This document shows, in pieces, positions 7,481 to 15,442 of a stretch of DNA of 34,120 bases; within the stretch, counting starts at the first letter, position 1; each line of letters starts with the position of its first letter. The notes beneath the pieces were generated by a model. The model was given only the letters and a program-made list of their open reading frames with translations, was not told the DNA's origin and did not search any database. Source of the DNA: JANPCX01 sp031431125 (GTDB lineage: Bacteria > Pseudomonadota > Gammaproteobacteria > Burkholderiales > Burkholderiaceae_C). The stretch is from NCBI GenBank assembly GCA_031431125.1, contig JANPCX010000055.1, positions 1 through 34,120 of the forward strand, given 5' to 3'. The position numbers and the translations under genes were made by a program.

Positions 7481-9904
7481 ATGTCTGGACATCCCATCCT
7501 CCCCGCCGAACCCATCACCCTGCCGCTGTTGCCGCTGCGCGATGTGGTTGTTTTCCCTCACATGGTGATCCCACTGTTTGTGGGCCGCCCCAAGTCCATC
7601 AAGGCTTTAGAGGCCGCGATGGAAGCGGGCCGCCAGATCATGCTGGTGGCACAAAAAGCCGCAGGCAAAGACGAACCCCGTCCCGAAGACATGTTCGACG
7701 TCGGCTGCGTCTCCAGCATCCTGCAAATGCTGAAATTGCCCGACGGCACCGTGAAGGTGTTGGTCGAAGGCATACAGCGCGCCAACACCCACAAAATCAG
7801 CGACAACGGCGAGCATTTCGTGGCCGACGTCACGCCGGTGCCACCGCCCACCGATACCAAACCCGAGATCGAAGCCCTGCGCCGCGCCGTGACGCAGCAG
7901 TTTGACCAGTACGTCAAACTCAACAAAAAAATCCCGCCCGAAATTCTCACGTCGATTGCAGGCATTGATGACGCCGGCCGCCTGGCCGACACCATCGCAG
8001 CCCACTTGCCGCTGAAGCTGGAAAACAAACAGTCCGTGCTCGACTTGTTCGAGGTCGACAAACGCCTTGAGAAATTGCTGGAGCAGTTGGAGCACGAAGT
8101 CGACATCCTGCAGGTGGAAAAGCGCATCCGTGGCCGCGTCAAACGCCAAATGGAGAAGAGCCAGCGCGAGTACTACCTGAACGAGCAGGTCAAGGCCATC
8201 CAGAAAGAACTCGGTGACGGCGAAGAAGGCGCCGACATGGAGGAGCTGGAAAAGAAAATCATCGCGGCCAAGATGCCCAAGGAGGCACGCAAAAAGGTGG
8301 ACGCCGAGTTCAAAAAACTCAAGCTCATGTCGCCCATGTCGGCCGAAGCCACCGTGGTGCGCAACTACATCGACACCTTGGTGAATTTGCCTTGGTCCAA
8401 AAAGACCAAGATCAAACACGATCTGGCCTTGGCCGAAGCCGTGCTGAACGAAGACCACTTTGGCCTGGACAAAGTCAAAGAACGCATCTTGGAATACCTC
8501 GCGGTGCAGCAGCGGGTGGAGAAGGTCAAGTCACCCATCTTGTGTTTGGTGGGCCCTCCGGGCGTGGGTAAAACCTCACTCGGTCAATCGGTGGCCCGTG
8601 CCACCGGCCGCAAATTCGTTCGCATGGCCTTGGGCGGTGTGCGTGATGAAGCCGAAATTCGTGGCCACCGCCGCACCTACATTGGCTCCATGCCCGGCAA
8701 GGTGCTGCAGAGTTTGTCCAAAGACGGCACCCGCAACCCGCATTTCCTGCTGGACGAACTTGACAAACTCGGCATGGACTTCCGGGGCGATCCTTCGAGC
8801 GCCTTGCTCGAGGTGCTCGACCCCGAGCAAAACCACACCTTCGGCGACCACTACGTCGAGGTCGATTTCGACCTGTCCGACACCATGTTCATCGCCACCT
8901 CGAACTCGATGAACATTCCGCCGGCCTTGCTCGATCGCATGGAAGTGATACGCCTCTCGGGTTACACCGAAGACGAAAAAGTCAGCATTGCGCAGAAGTA
9001 TTTGTTGCCCAAGCAGGCCAAGAACAACGGCGTGAAAGAAGAGGAAATGGAGGTGGCCGAGTCTGCGGTGCGCGCCATCATTCGTTACTACACCCGTGAA
9101 GCCGGCGTGCGTTCGCTCGAGCGTGAAATCTCCAAGATTTGCCGCAAGGTGGTCAAGGGCATCCAGCTCAAGCAGTATGGTGGCAAGGTGGTTGTCACAG
9201 ATGAAAATCTGAACGACTTGCTCGGCGTGCGCAAATTCGATTTCGGCCGTGCCGAAAAACAAAACCAAATCGGCCAAGTGGTCGGCCTGGCCTGGACCGA
9301 GGTGGGCGGCGACTTGCTCACCATCGAAGCCGCTGTGATGCCCGGCAAGGGCGTGATCTCACGCACAGGCTCGCTGGGCGACGTGATGAAAGAGTCGGTC
9401 GAAGCCGCCCGCACCGTGGTGCGCAGCCGCTCGCGCCGCTTAGGCATCAAAGACGAACTCTTTGAAAAACGCGACATCCACATCCACGTGCCCGACGGCG
9501 CCACCCCCAAAGACGGCCCCAGCGCAGGCGCCGCCATGGCCACGGCTTTTGTTTCCGCACTCACCGGCATCGCTGTCAAAGCCGACGTGGCGATGACGGG
9601 CGAGATCACCCTGCGCGGTGAAATCACCGGCATTGGCGGCCTCAAGGAAAAACTGCTGGCCGCGCACCGAGGCGGCATCAAGACGGTGTTGATTCCGGAA
9701 GAAAACGTCAAAGACCTGCAGGACATTCCCGAGAACGTGAAAAACCAACTCGAGATCGTTCCGGTGAAATGGTTCGACCAGGTGCTGGCCGTGGCGCTGG
9801 AATCCATTCCCGTAGCCTTGCCGGACGAAGAGCCCGCCAAGGTTGAAGAAAAACCAGCCGTGGCAGCAGAGCCTGCGGCGGCGGGGGATTTGTTGAAGCA
9901 TTGA
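7481..9904 (+). CDS. lon: ATP-dependent Lon protease
   Basis: An 807-residue LonA-type protease. The N-terminal substrate-binding domain begins LPLLPLRDVVVFPHM. A central helical region leads to the AAA+ domain with Walker A GPPGVGKT at 358-365 and a Walker B in HFLLDELDKLG. The C-terminal protease domain carries the dyad Ser681 (DGPSAG) and Lys724 (second lysine of GGLKEK). It degrades misfolded and regulatory proteins in the cytoplasm. The ATG at 7481 has GAGAGG upstream; a start seven codons earlier is possible but lacks one. The tail after residue 780 is rich in Ala, Glu and Pro and is probably disordered. It closes the tig-clpP-clpX-lon cluster. Confidence 0.98.
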   Translation: MSGHPILPAEPITLPLLPLRDVVVFPHMVIPLFVGRPKSIKALEAAMEAGRQIMLVAQKAAGKDEPRPEDMFDVGCVSSILQMLKLPDGTVKVLVEGIQRANTHKISDNGEHFVADVTPVPPPTDTKPEIEALRRAVTQQFDQYVKLNKKIPPEILTSIAGIDDAGRLADTIAAHLPLKLENKQSVLDLFEVDKRLEKLLEQLEHEVDILQVEKRIRGRVKRQMEKSQREYYLNEQVKAIQKELGDGEEGADMEELEKKIIAAKMPKEARKKVDAEFKKLKLMSPMSAEATVVRNYIDTLVNLPWSKKTKIKHDLALAEAVLNEDHFGLDKVKERILEYLAVQQRVEKVKSPILCLVGPPGVGKTSLGQSVARATGRKFVRMALGGVRDEAEIRGHRRTYIGSMPGKVLQSLSKDGTRNPHFLLDELDKLGMDFRGDPSSALLEVLDPEQNHTFGDHYVEVDFDLSDTMFIATSNSMNIPPALLDRMEVIRLSGYTEDEKVSIAQKYLLPKQAKNNGVKEEEMEVAESAVRAIIRYYTREAGVRSLEREISKICRKVVKGIQLKQYGGKVVVTDENLNDLLGVRKFDFGRAEKQNQIGQVVGLAWTEVGGDLLTIEAAVMPGKGVISRTGSLGDVMKESVEAARTVVRSRSRRLGIKDELFEKRDIHIHVPDGATPKDGPSAGAAMATAFVSALTGIAVKADVAMTGEITLRGEITGIGGLKEKLLAAHRGGIKTVLIPEENVKDLQDIPENVKNQLEIVPVKWFDQVLAVALESIPVALPDEEPAKVEEKPAVAAEPAAAGDLLKH

Positions 9905-9990
9905 ATGGGGCGGATCAAACCACCTGCTCTAGGAGAGGCAAGCGGCGGTTTTATGCAGCAATACTGTCGTCCTCAATCGAGTTGGATTGC

Positions 9991-10443
9991 ATGACACTCG
10001 CAGCGCTTATTCAGCTACTGGCCTCGTGCATTGGTATCGTAGGTTCGCTTTTCTTTGCGATCGGCGTCATTCGGCAGAACGCGGCTGCTATGGCGCGTCT
10101 CTCCTACACGTATTGGGACGCCAACCCCCATTTGCCTGGCGTTCTAGCGGCACAGAAGGCGGACTATGTTTTTGGCGGTGGACTTATCGTCGTGGCGTTT
10201 GCGCTTCAACTTGCCTCGTTCTTCAGTACTGATCCCGCACTTGTGCTCATCGGAAATTCAGCATCCTTCGCGCCTTGGGTTGCGCTAGGGGGCACGATTG
10301 CGGCCTTTCTCGTGTTTCGCGTTGCTTCGACCTGGCTTGCCAACTACTATCAAGAGCAGGTTCGGGCGGTCATTCACGAGCAGAATGAAGAAGACGAACG
10401 TGAGAGGCGAGAAAAGCTTGAAAAGCGAAAGAATGCCAGCTAA
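9991..10443 (+). CDS. Small membrane protein of unknown function
   Basis: No family is recognised. The 150-residue product has three hydrophobic segments at roughly residues 3-26, 57-77 and 90-110, and a highly charged C-terminal tail from about 115 that is predicted to form a helix (repeated Glu, Arg and Lys). The region between the first two segments contains RLSYTYWDANPH. Synonymous codon choice looks less biased than in the flanking genes, by eye. The ATG at 9991 starts a clean hydrophobic N-terminus; an in-frame TTG at 9901 overlaps the end of lon and adds an unconvincing extension. It stands alone between lon and a leftward gene. GTTGGAT lies just before the start, and the stop is inside GCTAAC, paired with a later GTTAG. 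Confidence 0.7.
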   Translation: MTLAALIQLLASCIGIVGSLFFAIGVIRQNAAAMARLSYTYWDANPHLPGVLAAQKADYVFGGGLIVVAFALQLASFFSTDPALVLIGNSASFAPWVALGGTIAAFLVFRVASTWLANYYQEQVRAVIHEQNEEDERERREKLEKRKNAS

Positions 10444-10589
10444 CTGGTCAGCCAATACCGACGCCCAAGTGCGTCCGCCCGCTTCATGGACCCTTTCCTC
10501 AGGTGCCGGTTAGTTACTAGGTTGAGTAAAAATCGTAAATTGGTGAATGAAGCTGCCGTCTCGGCGACTTGCTATGCGCTGCTCAAACC

Positions 10590-11996
10590 TCAAACCACCC
10601 GTCCCGGGTTCATCACCCCCTGCGGATCCAGCGCCTGTTTGATGGCCCGCATCATCTGCAAAGCAACCGGTGACTGGTAGTTCAGCAAAGCCTCGCGTTT
10701 GAGCTGGCCGATGCCGTGTTCCGCGGAAATGGAGCCGCCGTGCAAGGTGACTGCTTCGTAGACGATGTGGTTCACAGCCGACTCGTGCTCACGCAAAAAC
10801 GCAGCGGGGTCGTTGCCCAAGGGCGCTTGCACGTTGTAGTGCAAATTGCCGTCGCCCATGTGGCCGAAGTTGACCAAACGAATGCCCGCCAGATGCTGGG
10901 CCAAGAGCGCATCCGTGTGGGCCACAAAGACTGGGATGCGTGAGATGGGCAATGCAATGTCGTGTTTGATGTTGAGCCCTTCTTGGGCCTGGGCCAAGGG
11001 AATGCTCTCGCGCAAATGCCACAACTGGGTGGACTGCTGAAGGGTCTGTGCGACCACTGCGTCGCCCACCCACTGCGCTTCCATTGCATCCGCGAGCAGG
11101 TTCTCCAGCAGGGCACGCCCGCTGGCTTCGTCCTGCGGTTCAGACAGTTCCAGCAGCACTTTCCACGGTGAAGCGGTCAAGCCCTGGGGGATTTGTGGGA
11201 AGTGCTGTGCCACGAGGGCCAGTGACAGGCCATTCATCACCTCAAAGCCGGTGAGGTGGCTGGACAGTTGCCGGCGCGCCAGCTGCAACAGTTCCAGTGC
11301 GGCATCCAGGCTGGGCACGGCAGCCAAAGCGGTGCAGCGCGCGGCGGGTTGGGGGAAAAGTTTCAGCGTGGCGGCGGTGATGATCCCGAGCGTGCCTTCG
11401 CTGCCGATCAGCAGGTCGCGCAGGTCGTAGCCGGTGTTGTCTTTGCGCAGGCCTTTGAGGCCGTGCCAAACATCACCTTGGGCGGTGACCACCTCCAAGC
11501 CCAAACACAGCTCACGCGCATTGCCATAACGCAGCACCTGGGTGCCACCGGCGTTGGTGGCCAGGTTGCCGCCGATGGTGCAACTGCCTTCCGAGGCCAT
11601 GCTCAAGGGGAAGAGCAGGGCGTGCTCAGACGCTGCGTCTTGCACCTGCTTCAAGATGCAGCCTGCTTCGGCCGTGAGGGTGAGGTTGGCGGCATCGACC
11701 TCGCGCACCCGGTTCAATCGCCCCAAGTGCAGCAGCACCTGCTGTCCGCTGTCGTTGGGCACCGAGCCCCCGACGAGGCCGGTGTTTCCACCTTGCGGCA
11801 CCAGGCTTGCGCCATGCTGCAAACAATGTTTCACCACCGCCGCGACTTCATCGGTGTGGCCAGGGCGAACCACGGCAAGTGCCCGGCCCCGGTAACGTTT
11901 GCGCCAGTCTTGCTCGTAGGCCGACAGGTCACCCTCGGTCAGCACATGGTGTGCACCGACCGACTGCCGCAGTGCGGTCAGCAAGGCTTCAGACAT
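10590..11996 (-). CDS. FAD-linked oxidase, D-2-hydroxyacid dehydrogenase type
   Basis: A 468-residue flavoprotein with an N-terminal PCMH-type FAD-binding domain (PQGGNTGLVGGS at 67-78, then TIGGNLATNAGG) and a C-terminal FAD-oxidase C domain. The metal and substrate site of this family is visible as His379 and His386 in GHMGDGNLHYN and Glu426-His427 in SAEHGIG. The closest known types are D-2-hydroxyglutarate dehydrogenase and D-lactate or glycolate dehydrogenase GlcD. The single-subunit layout, without adjacent glcE and glcF, favours the first. It oxidises a D-2-hydroxyacid and passes electrons to an acceptor. The start codon overlaps the end of the DUF2069 gene by 8 bp, so translational coupling is likely. 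The exact substrate is not determined by sequence. Confidence 0.88.
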   Translation of the reverse strand: MSEALLTALRQSVGAHHVLTEGDLSAYEQDWRKRYRGRALAVVRPGHTDEVAAVVKHCLQHGASLVPQGGNTGLVGGSVPNDSGQQVLLHLGRLNRVREVDAANLTLTAEAGCILKQVQDAASEHALLFPLSMASEGSCTIGGNLATNAGGTQVLRYGNARELCLGLEVVTAQGDVWHGLKGLRKDNTGYDLRDLLIGSEGTLGIITAATLKLFPQPAARCTALAAVPSLDAALELLQLARRQLSSHLTGFEVMNGLSLALVAQHFPQIPQGLTASPWKVLLELSEPQDEASGRALLENLLADAMEAQWVGDAVVAQTLQQSTQLWHLRESIPLAQAQEGLNIKHDIALPISRIPVFVAHTDALLAQHLAGIRLVNFGHMGDGNLHYNVQAPLGNDPAAFLREHESAVNHIVYEAVTLHGGSISAEHGIGQLKREALLNYQSPVALQMMRAIKQALDPQGVMNPGRVV

Positions 11997-12408
11997 GGGC
12001 TTGGTCCGGTGCTGTCGGATGCTTCAAGCGCCAGCGCACATGCACCGCACAGGCTGCGAAGAGGGCCAAACACAGCAGCACTTCAACGCCCGCGAGCACT
12101 CGGCTGATGCCGACATCGCCCGTGGCCCGCACCACGCCTTCGATGAAATAAAACCAAATGAAGAGGCTGACCCAGCGGTAGGTGTACATGCGGTTTTTCA
12201 GCAGGCCGGCCAAAGGAATGCAAAGTGGCAGTACCTTCAGTGCCAAGGTGCGGTTGCCAGTGGGTGCGAGAAACAGCTCCCAGGCCAGGCCGAGCACGAT
12301 CAAGCCCAACACACTGCCCACGGCGACGCCGCGCGTCCAGGCCACGGTGGAGGGGAGGGTGGGGTGATTTGGGGAAGCGGACGCAGGTGTGGTGTTCATC
12401 AATGGCAT
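11989..12408 (-). CDS. DUF2069 family membrane protein
   Basis: A 139-residue protein with four hydrophobic segments after a polar N-terminus of about 24 residues. The motif NRMYTYRWVSLFIWFYFIEG in the middle is characteristic of DUF2069, a small uncharacterised inner-membrane family common in Proteobacteria. The start at 12408 or the Met three codons later (12399) are both possible. It is transcribed leftward and overlaps the downstream FAD oxidase gene by 8 bp. Upstream lies a pair of inverted palindromic repeats shared with the divergent BrkB-type gene. No function is established for the family. Confidence 0.85.
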   Translation of the reverse strand: MPLMNTTPASASPNHPTLPSTVAWTRGVAVGSVLGLIVLGLAWELFLAPTGNRTLALKVLPLCIPLAGLLKNRMYTYRWVSLFIWFYFIEGVVRATGDVGISRVLAGVEVLLCLALFAACAVHVRWRLKHPTAPDQAHV

Positions 12409-12466
12409 GATAGCCAGCGATGAGTGGGTGCGGTTCCACGTGATTCTTCACCCATTCAACGTACAC

Positions 12467-12565
12467 CGTCATTCCCGCGAAAGCGGGAATCCAGGCGTTG
12501 GATCGAATCGCTACACCTGTTCATTGGCAAGCACTGGCTGGATTCCCGCTTTCGCGGGAATGACG
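12467..12565. repeat. Inverted pair of dRS3-like palindromic repeats
   Basis: Two 28-bp copies of the same sequence (12467-12494 and 12538-12565) lie in exact inverted orientation around a 43-bp spacer. Each contains ATTCCCGC and GCGGGAAT as its own palindrome. A third related copy is at 18766-18793. The core fits the ATTCCC-N8-GGGAAT form of the neisserial dRS3 repeats and similar repeats widespread in Burkholderiales. The 99-bp unit sits in the divergent promoter region of the DUF2069 and BrkB-type genes. Confidence 0.85.
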
Positions 12566-12613
12566 GCGGGTAAGCCATCAGCGTCCAACCCAACACTTTG
12601 AATCGCACGTGCG

Positions 12614-13876
12614 ATGACCATCTCAACACAAAACGTTTACCTGCAGCCCGAGCTTTCCCGACGCGAGAAGCTCCGGCAGCACATCAACGATCTGCTGGAA
12701 ACCCTGCGACACTGGCCCTGGCTGGACACACTGCGCACCTTGCGCCAGCGCTTCAAGGAAGACCACCTGGGCATCACCGCCAGCAGTTTGACCTTCACCA
12801 CCTTGATCTCGCTGGTGCCTTTGGTCACGGTGATGCTGGCGGTCTTTTCGGCCTTCCCAATGTTTGCCAGTTTTCAGGGTGCATTGGAGAAGTACTTTCT
12901 GCAGAGCCTGATTCCCGACAGCATTGCCAAGCCTGTGCTGGGTGCGCTCACGCAGTTTGCCAACAAGTCCAATCGACTGGGCACGGCGGGGCTGGTGGCC
13001 TTGGTGGTCACGGCCTTGGCGCTGATGCTCACCATCGACCGCACCCTCAATGGCATTTGGCGGGTGCGCAGGCCCAGGCCGATTGCGCAGCGCATCTTGG
13101 TCTACTGGGCGGCGCTGACCTTGGGGCCCTTGCTGCTGGGGGTCAGTTTGTCGCTCACGTCTTATGCATTGACCTTGTCCAAGGGCGTGGTCAGCGTGTT
13201 GCCGGGCGGGGTGTCTTTTTTGCTCAATGCCATTGAGTTCGTCCTGCTGGCCTTGGGCGCGGCGGGCCTGTTTCGTTATGTGCCCAATACCCATGTGCGC
13301 TGGCGCCATGCCTTGGCGGGCGGTGTTTTTGTCTCCACCGGTTTTGAGCTGGCAAAAAAGGGGCTGGCCTGGTATCTCAGCACGGTGCCGAGTTACTCCG
13401 CCGTCTATGGGGCACTGGCCACCTTGCCGATATTTTTCATTTGGATTTACCTTGGCTGGGTGATTGTTTTGCTCGGCGCGGTGATAGCGGCCTATGCGCC
13501 CAGTTTGCAAATGCGTGTGGTGCGCCAGGCCGAGGTGCCAGGCTATCGTTTCACCATGGCGGTGTCGCTTTTGCGTTTGTTGCTGCAAGCACGTCAAGAC
13601 GACGCGCGTGGTTTGAGCCTGGAGCAAATGGCCACCACCCTGCGCGTTGACCCGTTGCAAATAGAGCCCATTCTGGAGTCGCTGGTTCAGCTCGACTGGG
13701 TGGGCCGCTTGGATGAAGAGGGCAGCGTGCGCCACGTGCTGCTGTGCGAGCCCGACCAAGTGCTGGCCGCACCCATGCTGCGTTTGATGTTGCTCGAACC
13801 GAACAACGCGGTGCAAACCCTGTGGGAACGCTGGGGGGCTGAACGTTTGTCCTTGGCGGATTTACTCAAGGGTTGA
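12614..13876 (+). CDS. YihY/BrkB family inner-membrane protein
   Basis: A 420-residue protein. After a polar N-terminal 50 residues, the motif DHLGITASSLTFTTLISLVPL marks the start of the YihY/BrkB domain with about six membrane segments to residue 290. It includes GIWRVRRPRP and PSYSAVYGALATLPIFFIWIYLGW. The last 100 residues form a soluble domain (QMATTLRVDPLQIEPILESL) that resembles a winged helix, a known extension in this family. Members were once misnamed ribonuclease BN; the true role is not established. It is convergent with the following alpha/beta hydrolase gene, 27 bp apart. No clear ribosome-binding site precedes the ATG. Confidence 0.9.
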   Translation: MTISTQNVYLQPELSRREKLRQHINDLLETLRHWPWLDTLRTLRQRFKEDHLGITASSLTFTTLISLVPLVTVMLAVFSAFPMFASFQGALEKYFLQSLIPDSIAKPVLGALTQFANKSNRLGTAGLVALVVTALALMLTIDRTLNGIWRVRRPRPIAQRILVYWAALTLGPLLLGVSLSLTSYALTLSKGVVSVLPGGVSFLLNAIEFVLLALGAAGLFRYVPNTHVRWRHALAGGVFVSTGFELAKKGLAWYLSTVPSYSAVYGALATLPIFFIWIYLGWVIVLLGAVIAAYAPSLQMRVVRQAEVPGYRFTMAVSLLRLLLQARQDDARGLSLEQMATTLRVDPLQIEPILESLVQLDWVGRLDEEGSVRHVLLCEPDQVLAAPMLRLMLLEPNNAVQTLWERWGAERLSLADLLKG

Positions 13877-13903
13877 GTTGTTCGCCTGGCCTCACCTTGT
13901 TCG

Positions 13904-14692
13904 TCAAGCCGTCTTCAAGGGTGCGATGACAGCCAACAAGGCGGCCAGCATGCCAGCGGGGTCTTCTGCCATCAGGTTGTGCCCGGTGGCCAGTTCGACC
14001 CGCCGGGCTTTCAGCGCATTTCCCAGGTCTGCGCTGGCGCTGGGAGGCGTCATGCGGTCCTCGCGGCCGAGGATGAGAGTGCTCGGGCAGTGCACCAGGG
14101 CAGCAGACTGCAAACCGGTGGTGTAGTCCTTGCACAGCGACAGGTCGTGGTGCAACAAATTGCCGTGGCCCGCGGCGGCGTATTGGTTTTGTTCCGATTG
14201 CATCAAGGCTTGGTCTGCCTCGCGGGCGGCGGTGGCCTCGCGTGCATGCGAATACTGTGCAACTTTGGCAATGGCTTGTGTTTCTTGCTCCAAGGCCATG
14301 GACAACAGGGCGGGTGAGACCGTCATCGGGAAGGCCGCGCCCACCAGCACCAAACCCAGCACGTGCAGCTCTTCTTTGGCCTCACGTTTGGCGGCGCGGG
14401 CGGCCCCTTCCAAGGCAATCAAAGCGCCCATGCTGTGTCCCACCAACACCAGGCGGCGTTGACCTGCTTGGGTGGCCAAGTTCAGCACCCAGTTGGCGCA
14501 CGCTTGCACATCGATCAAGGCGGGGCCGGCGCGATCACCGTGGCCTGGCAGGTCAGGTGTCATCACCGCAACGCCGGCTTGCCGCAAGCCCTCGGCCAGG
14601 TCGCTCCACACGCTTTGGTTGTGTGCTGCACCATGCAGCATGACCACGCAAAAAGGCGCAGGTGTGTCGGTAGGGAAGGTGCTGGGTGCCAT
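13904..14692 (-). CDS. Alpha/beta hydrolase
   Basis: A 262-residue enzyme of the alpha/beta hydrolase fold. The oxyanion segment is VVMLHGAAHN, the nucleophile elbow is GHSMG with Ser87, the acid is in LILGREDRMTPP, and the histidine is in LATGHNLMAEDP. The motif DLPGHGDRAG is typical of the fold. The start at 14692 was chosen because an upstream in-frame extension (to 14884) lies in the intergenic region shared with the divergent CBS gene and does not resemble the fold; the ribosome-binding site is weak either way. The substrate is unknown. The divergent neighbour on the other side of a 209-bp gap is the CBS-domain gene. Confidence 0.85.
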   Translation of the reverse strand: MAPSTFPTDTPAPFCVVMLHGAAHNQSVWSDLAEGLRQAGVAVMTPDLPGHGDRAGPALIDVQACANWVLNLATQAGQRRLVLVGHSMGALIALEGAARAAKREAKEELHVLGLVLVGAAFPMTVSPALLSMALEQETQAIAKVAQYSHAREATAAREADQALMQSEQNQYAAAGHGNLLHHDLSLCKDYTTGLQSAALVHCPSTLILGREDRMTPPSASADLGNALKARRVELATGHNLMAEDPAGMLAALLAVIAPLKTA

Positions 14693-14901
14693 GGTTTTGG
14701 GCGCAAAACGTGCGCAAATGAAACGGAGGGTCGAAGCAACCCGATAAGTCGGGAAAAACACGGCGAAAACACCGGGTGTTGCCGGAGGGAATTGTGGGCT
14801 ATATTGAGCCGCAAGCGCATTTGTAACGTTCGGCGCTGGCTCGCCGGGCCTGTGCGGTGCAGCATTCACCGGCACCGCCATCAACCGTCTAGGAGACCGC
14901 C

Positions 14902-15366
14902 ATGAAAGTCAGCGACATTCTGCAAGTCAAGGGCAACACCCTTTACACCGCCCAGCCCGACATGCCTTTGGCCTCGGCCCTGAAAACCATGGCCGAGCGC
15001 GACATTGGCTCGCTGGTGGTCATGGAACACGGCGACTTGGTGGGCATGCTCACTTTCCGTGAAGTGATCAATGCAGTCGTGAAAAACGGCGGCACCGTGG
15101 GCCCCACCTTGGTCCGCAGCGTGATGGACGACCACCCGCTCACTTGCACCCCCGACACCGACATGGACGAAGTGCGCCGCATGATGCTCGAGCGTCATGC
15201 CCGCTACATGCCCGTGATGAGCCAGCGCATGCTGATGGGCGTGATCTCCTTCTACGACGTGGCCCGCGCCGTGGTCGAAAGCCAAGACTTTGAAAACCGC
15301 ATGCTCAAGGCCTACATCCGGGACTGGCCTGTGGAAGAGCAGGTCGAGGTGCAGCAGACGGGTTGA
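14902..15366 (+). CDS. Protein with two CBS domains
   Basis: A 154-residue cytoplasmic protein made almost entirely of two CBS domains in tandem, about residues 8-65 and 73-135. This is the Bateman module that binds adenine nucleotides in other proteins. It has no attached catalytic or transport domain, so it is a stand-alone sensor or a regulator of an unknown partner. The segments DIGSLVVMEHGDLVGMLTFR and HARYMPVMSQRMLMGVISFY are the characteristic second halves of the domains. A clear ribosome-binding site, TAGGAG, precedes the ATG. A strong terminator follows. Confidence 0.9.
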   Translation: MKVSDILQVKGNTLYTAQPDMPLASALKTMAERDIGSLVVMEHGDLVGMLTFREVINAVVKNGGTVGPTLVRSVMDDHPLTCTPDTDMDEVRRMMLERHARYMPVMSQRMLMGVISFYDVARAVVESQDFENRMLKAYIRDWPVEEQVEVQQTG

Positions 15367-15397
15367 GTGCCGCGTAAAAAAACCTGCGCGCCAATCA

Positions 15398-15424
15398 AAA
15401 ACGCAGCCACTCAGGCTGCGTTTT
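15398..15424. terminator. Bidirectional terminator
   Basis: A perfect 11-bp stem, AAAACGCAGCC (15398-15408) and GGCTGCGTTTT (15414-15424), has a 5-nt loop. T runs are present on both strands. It lies between the convergent CBS and chemotaxis genes and can end both transcripts. Confidence 0.88.
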
Positions 15425-15442
15425 GCTTTCAACCCGCCGTGT

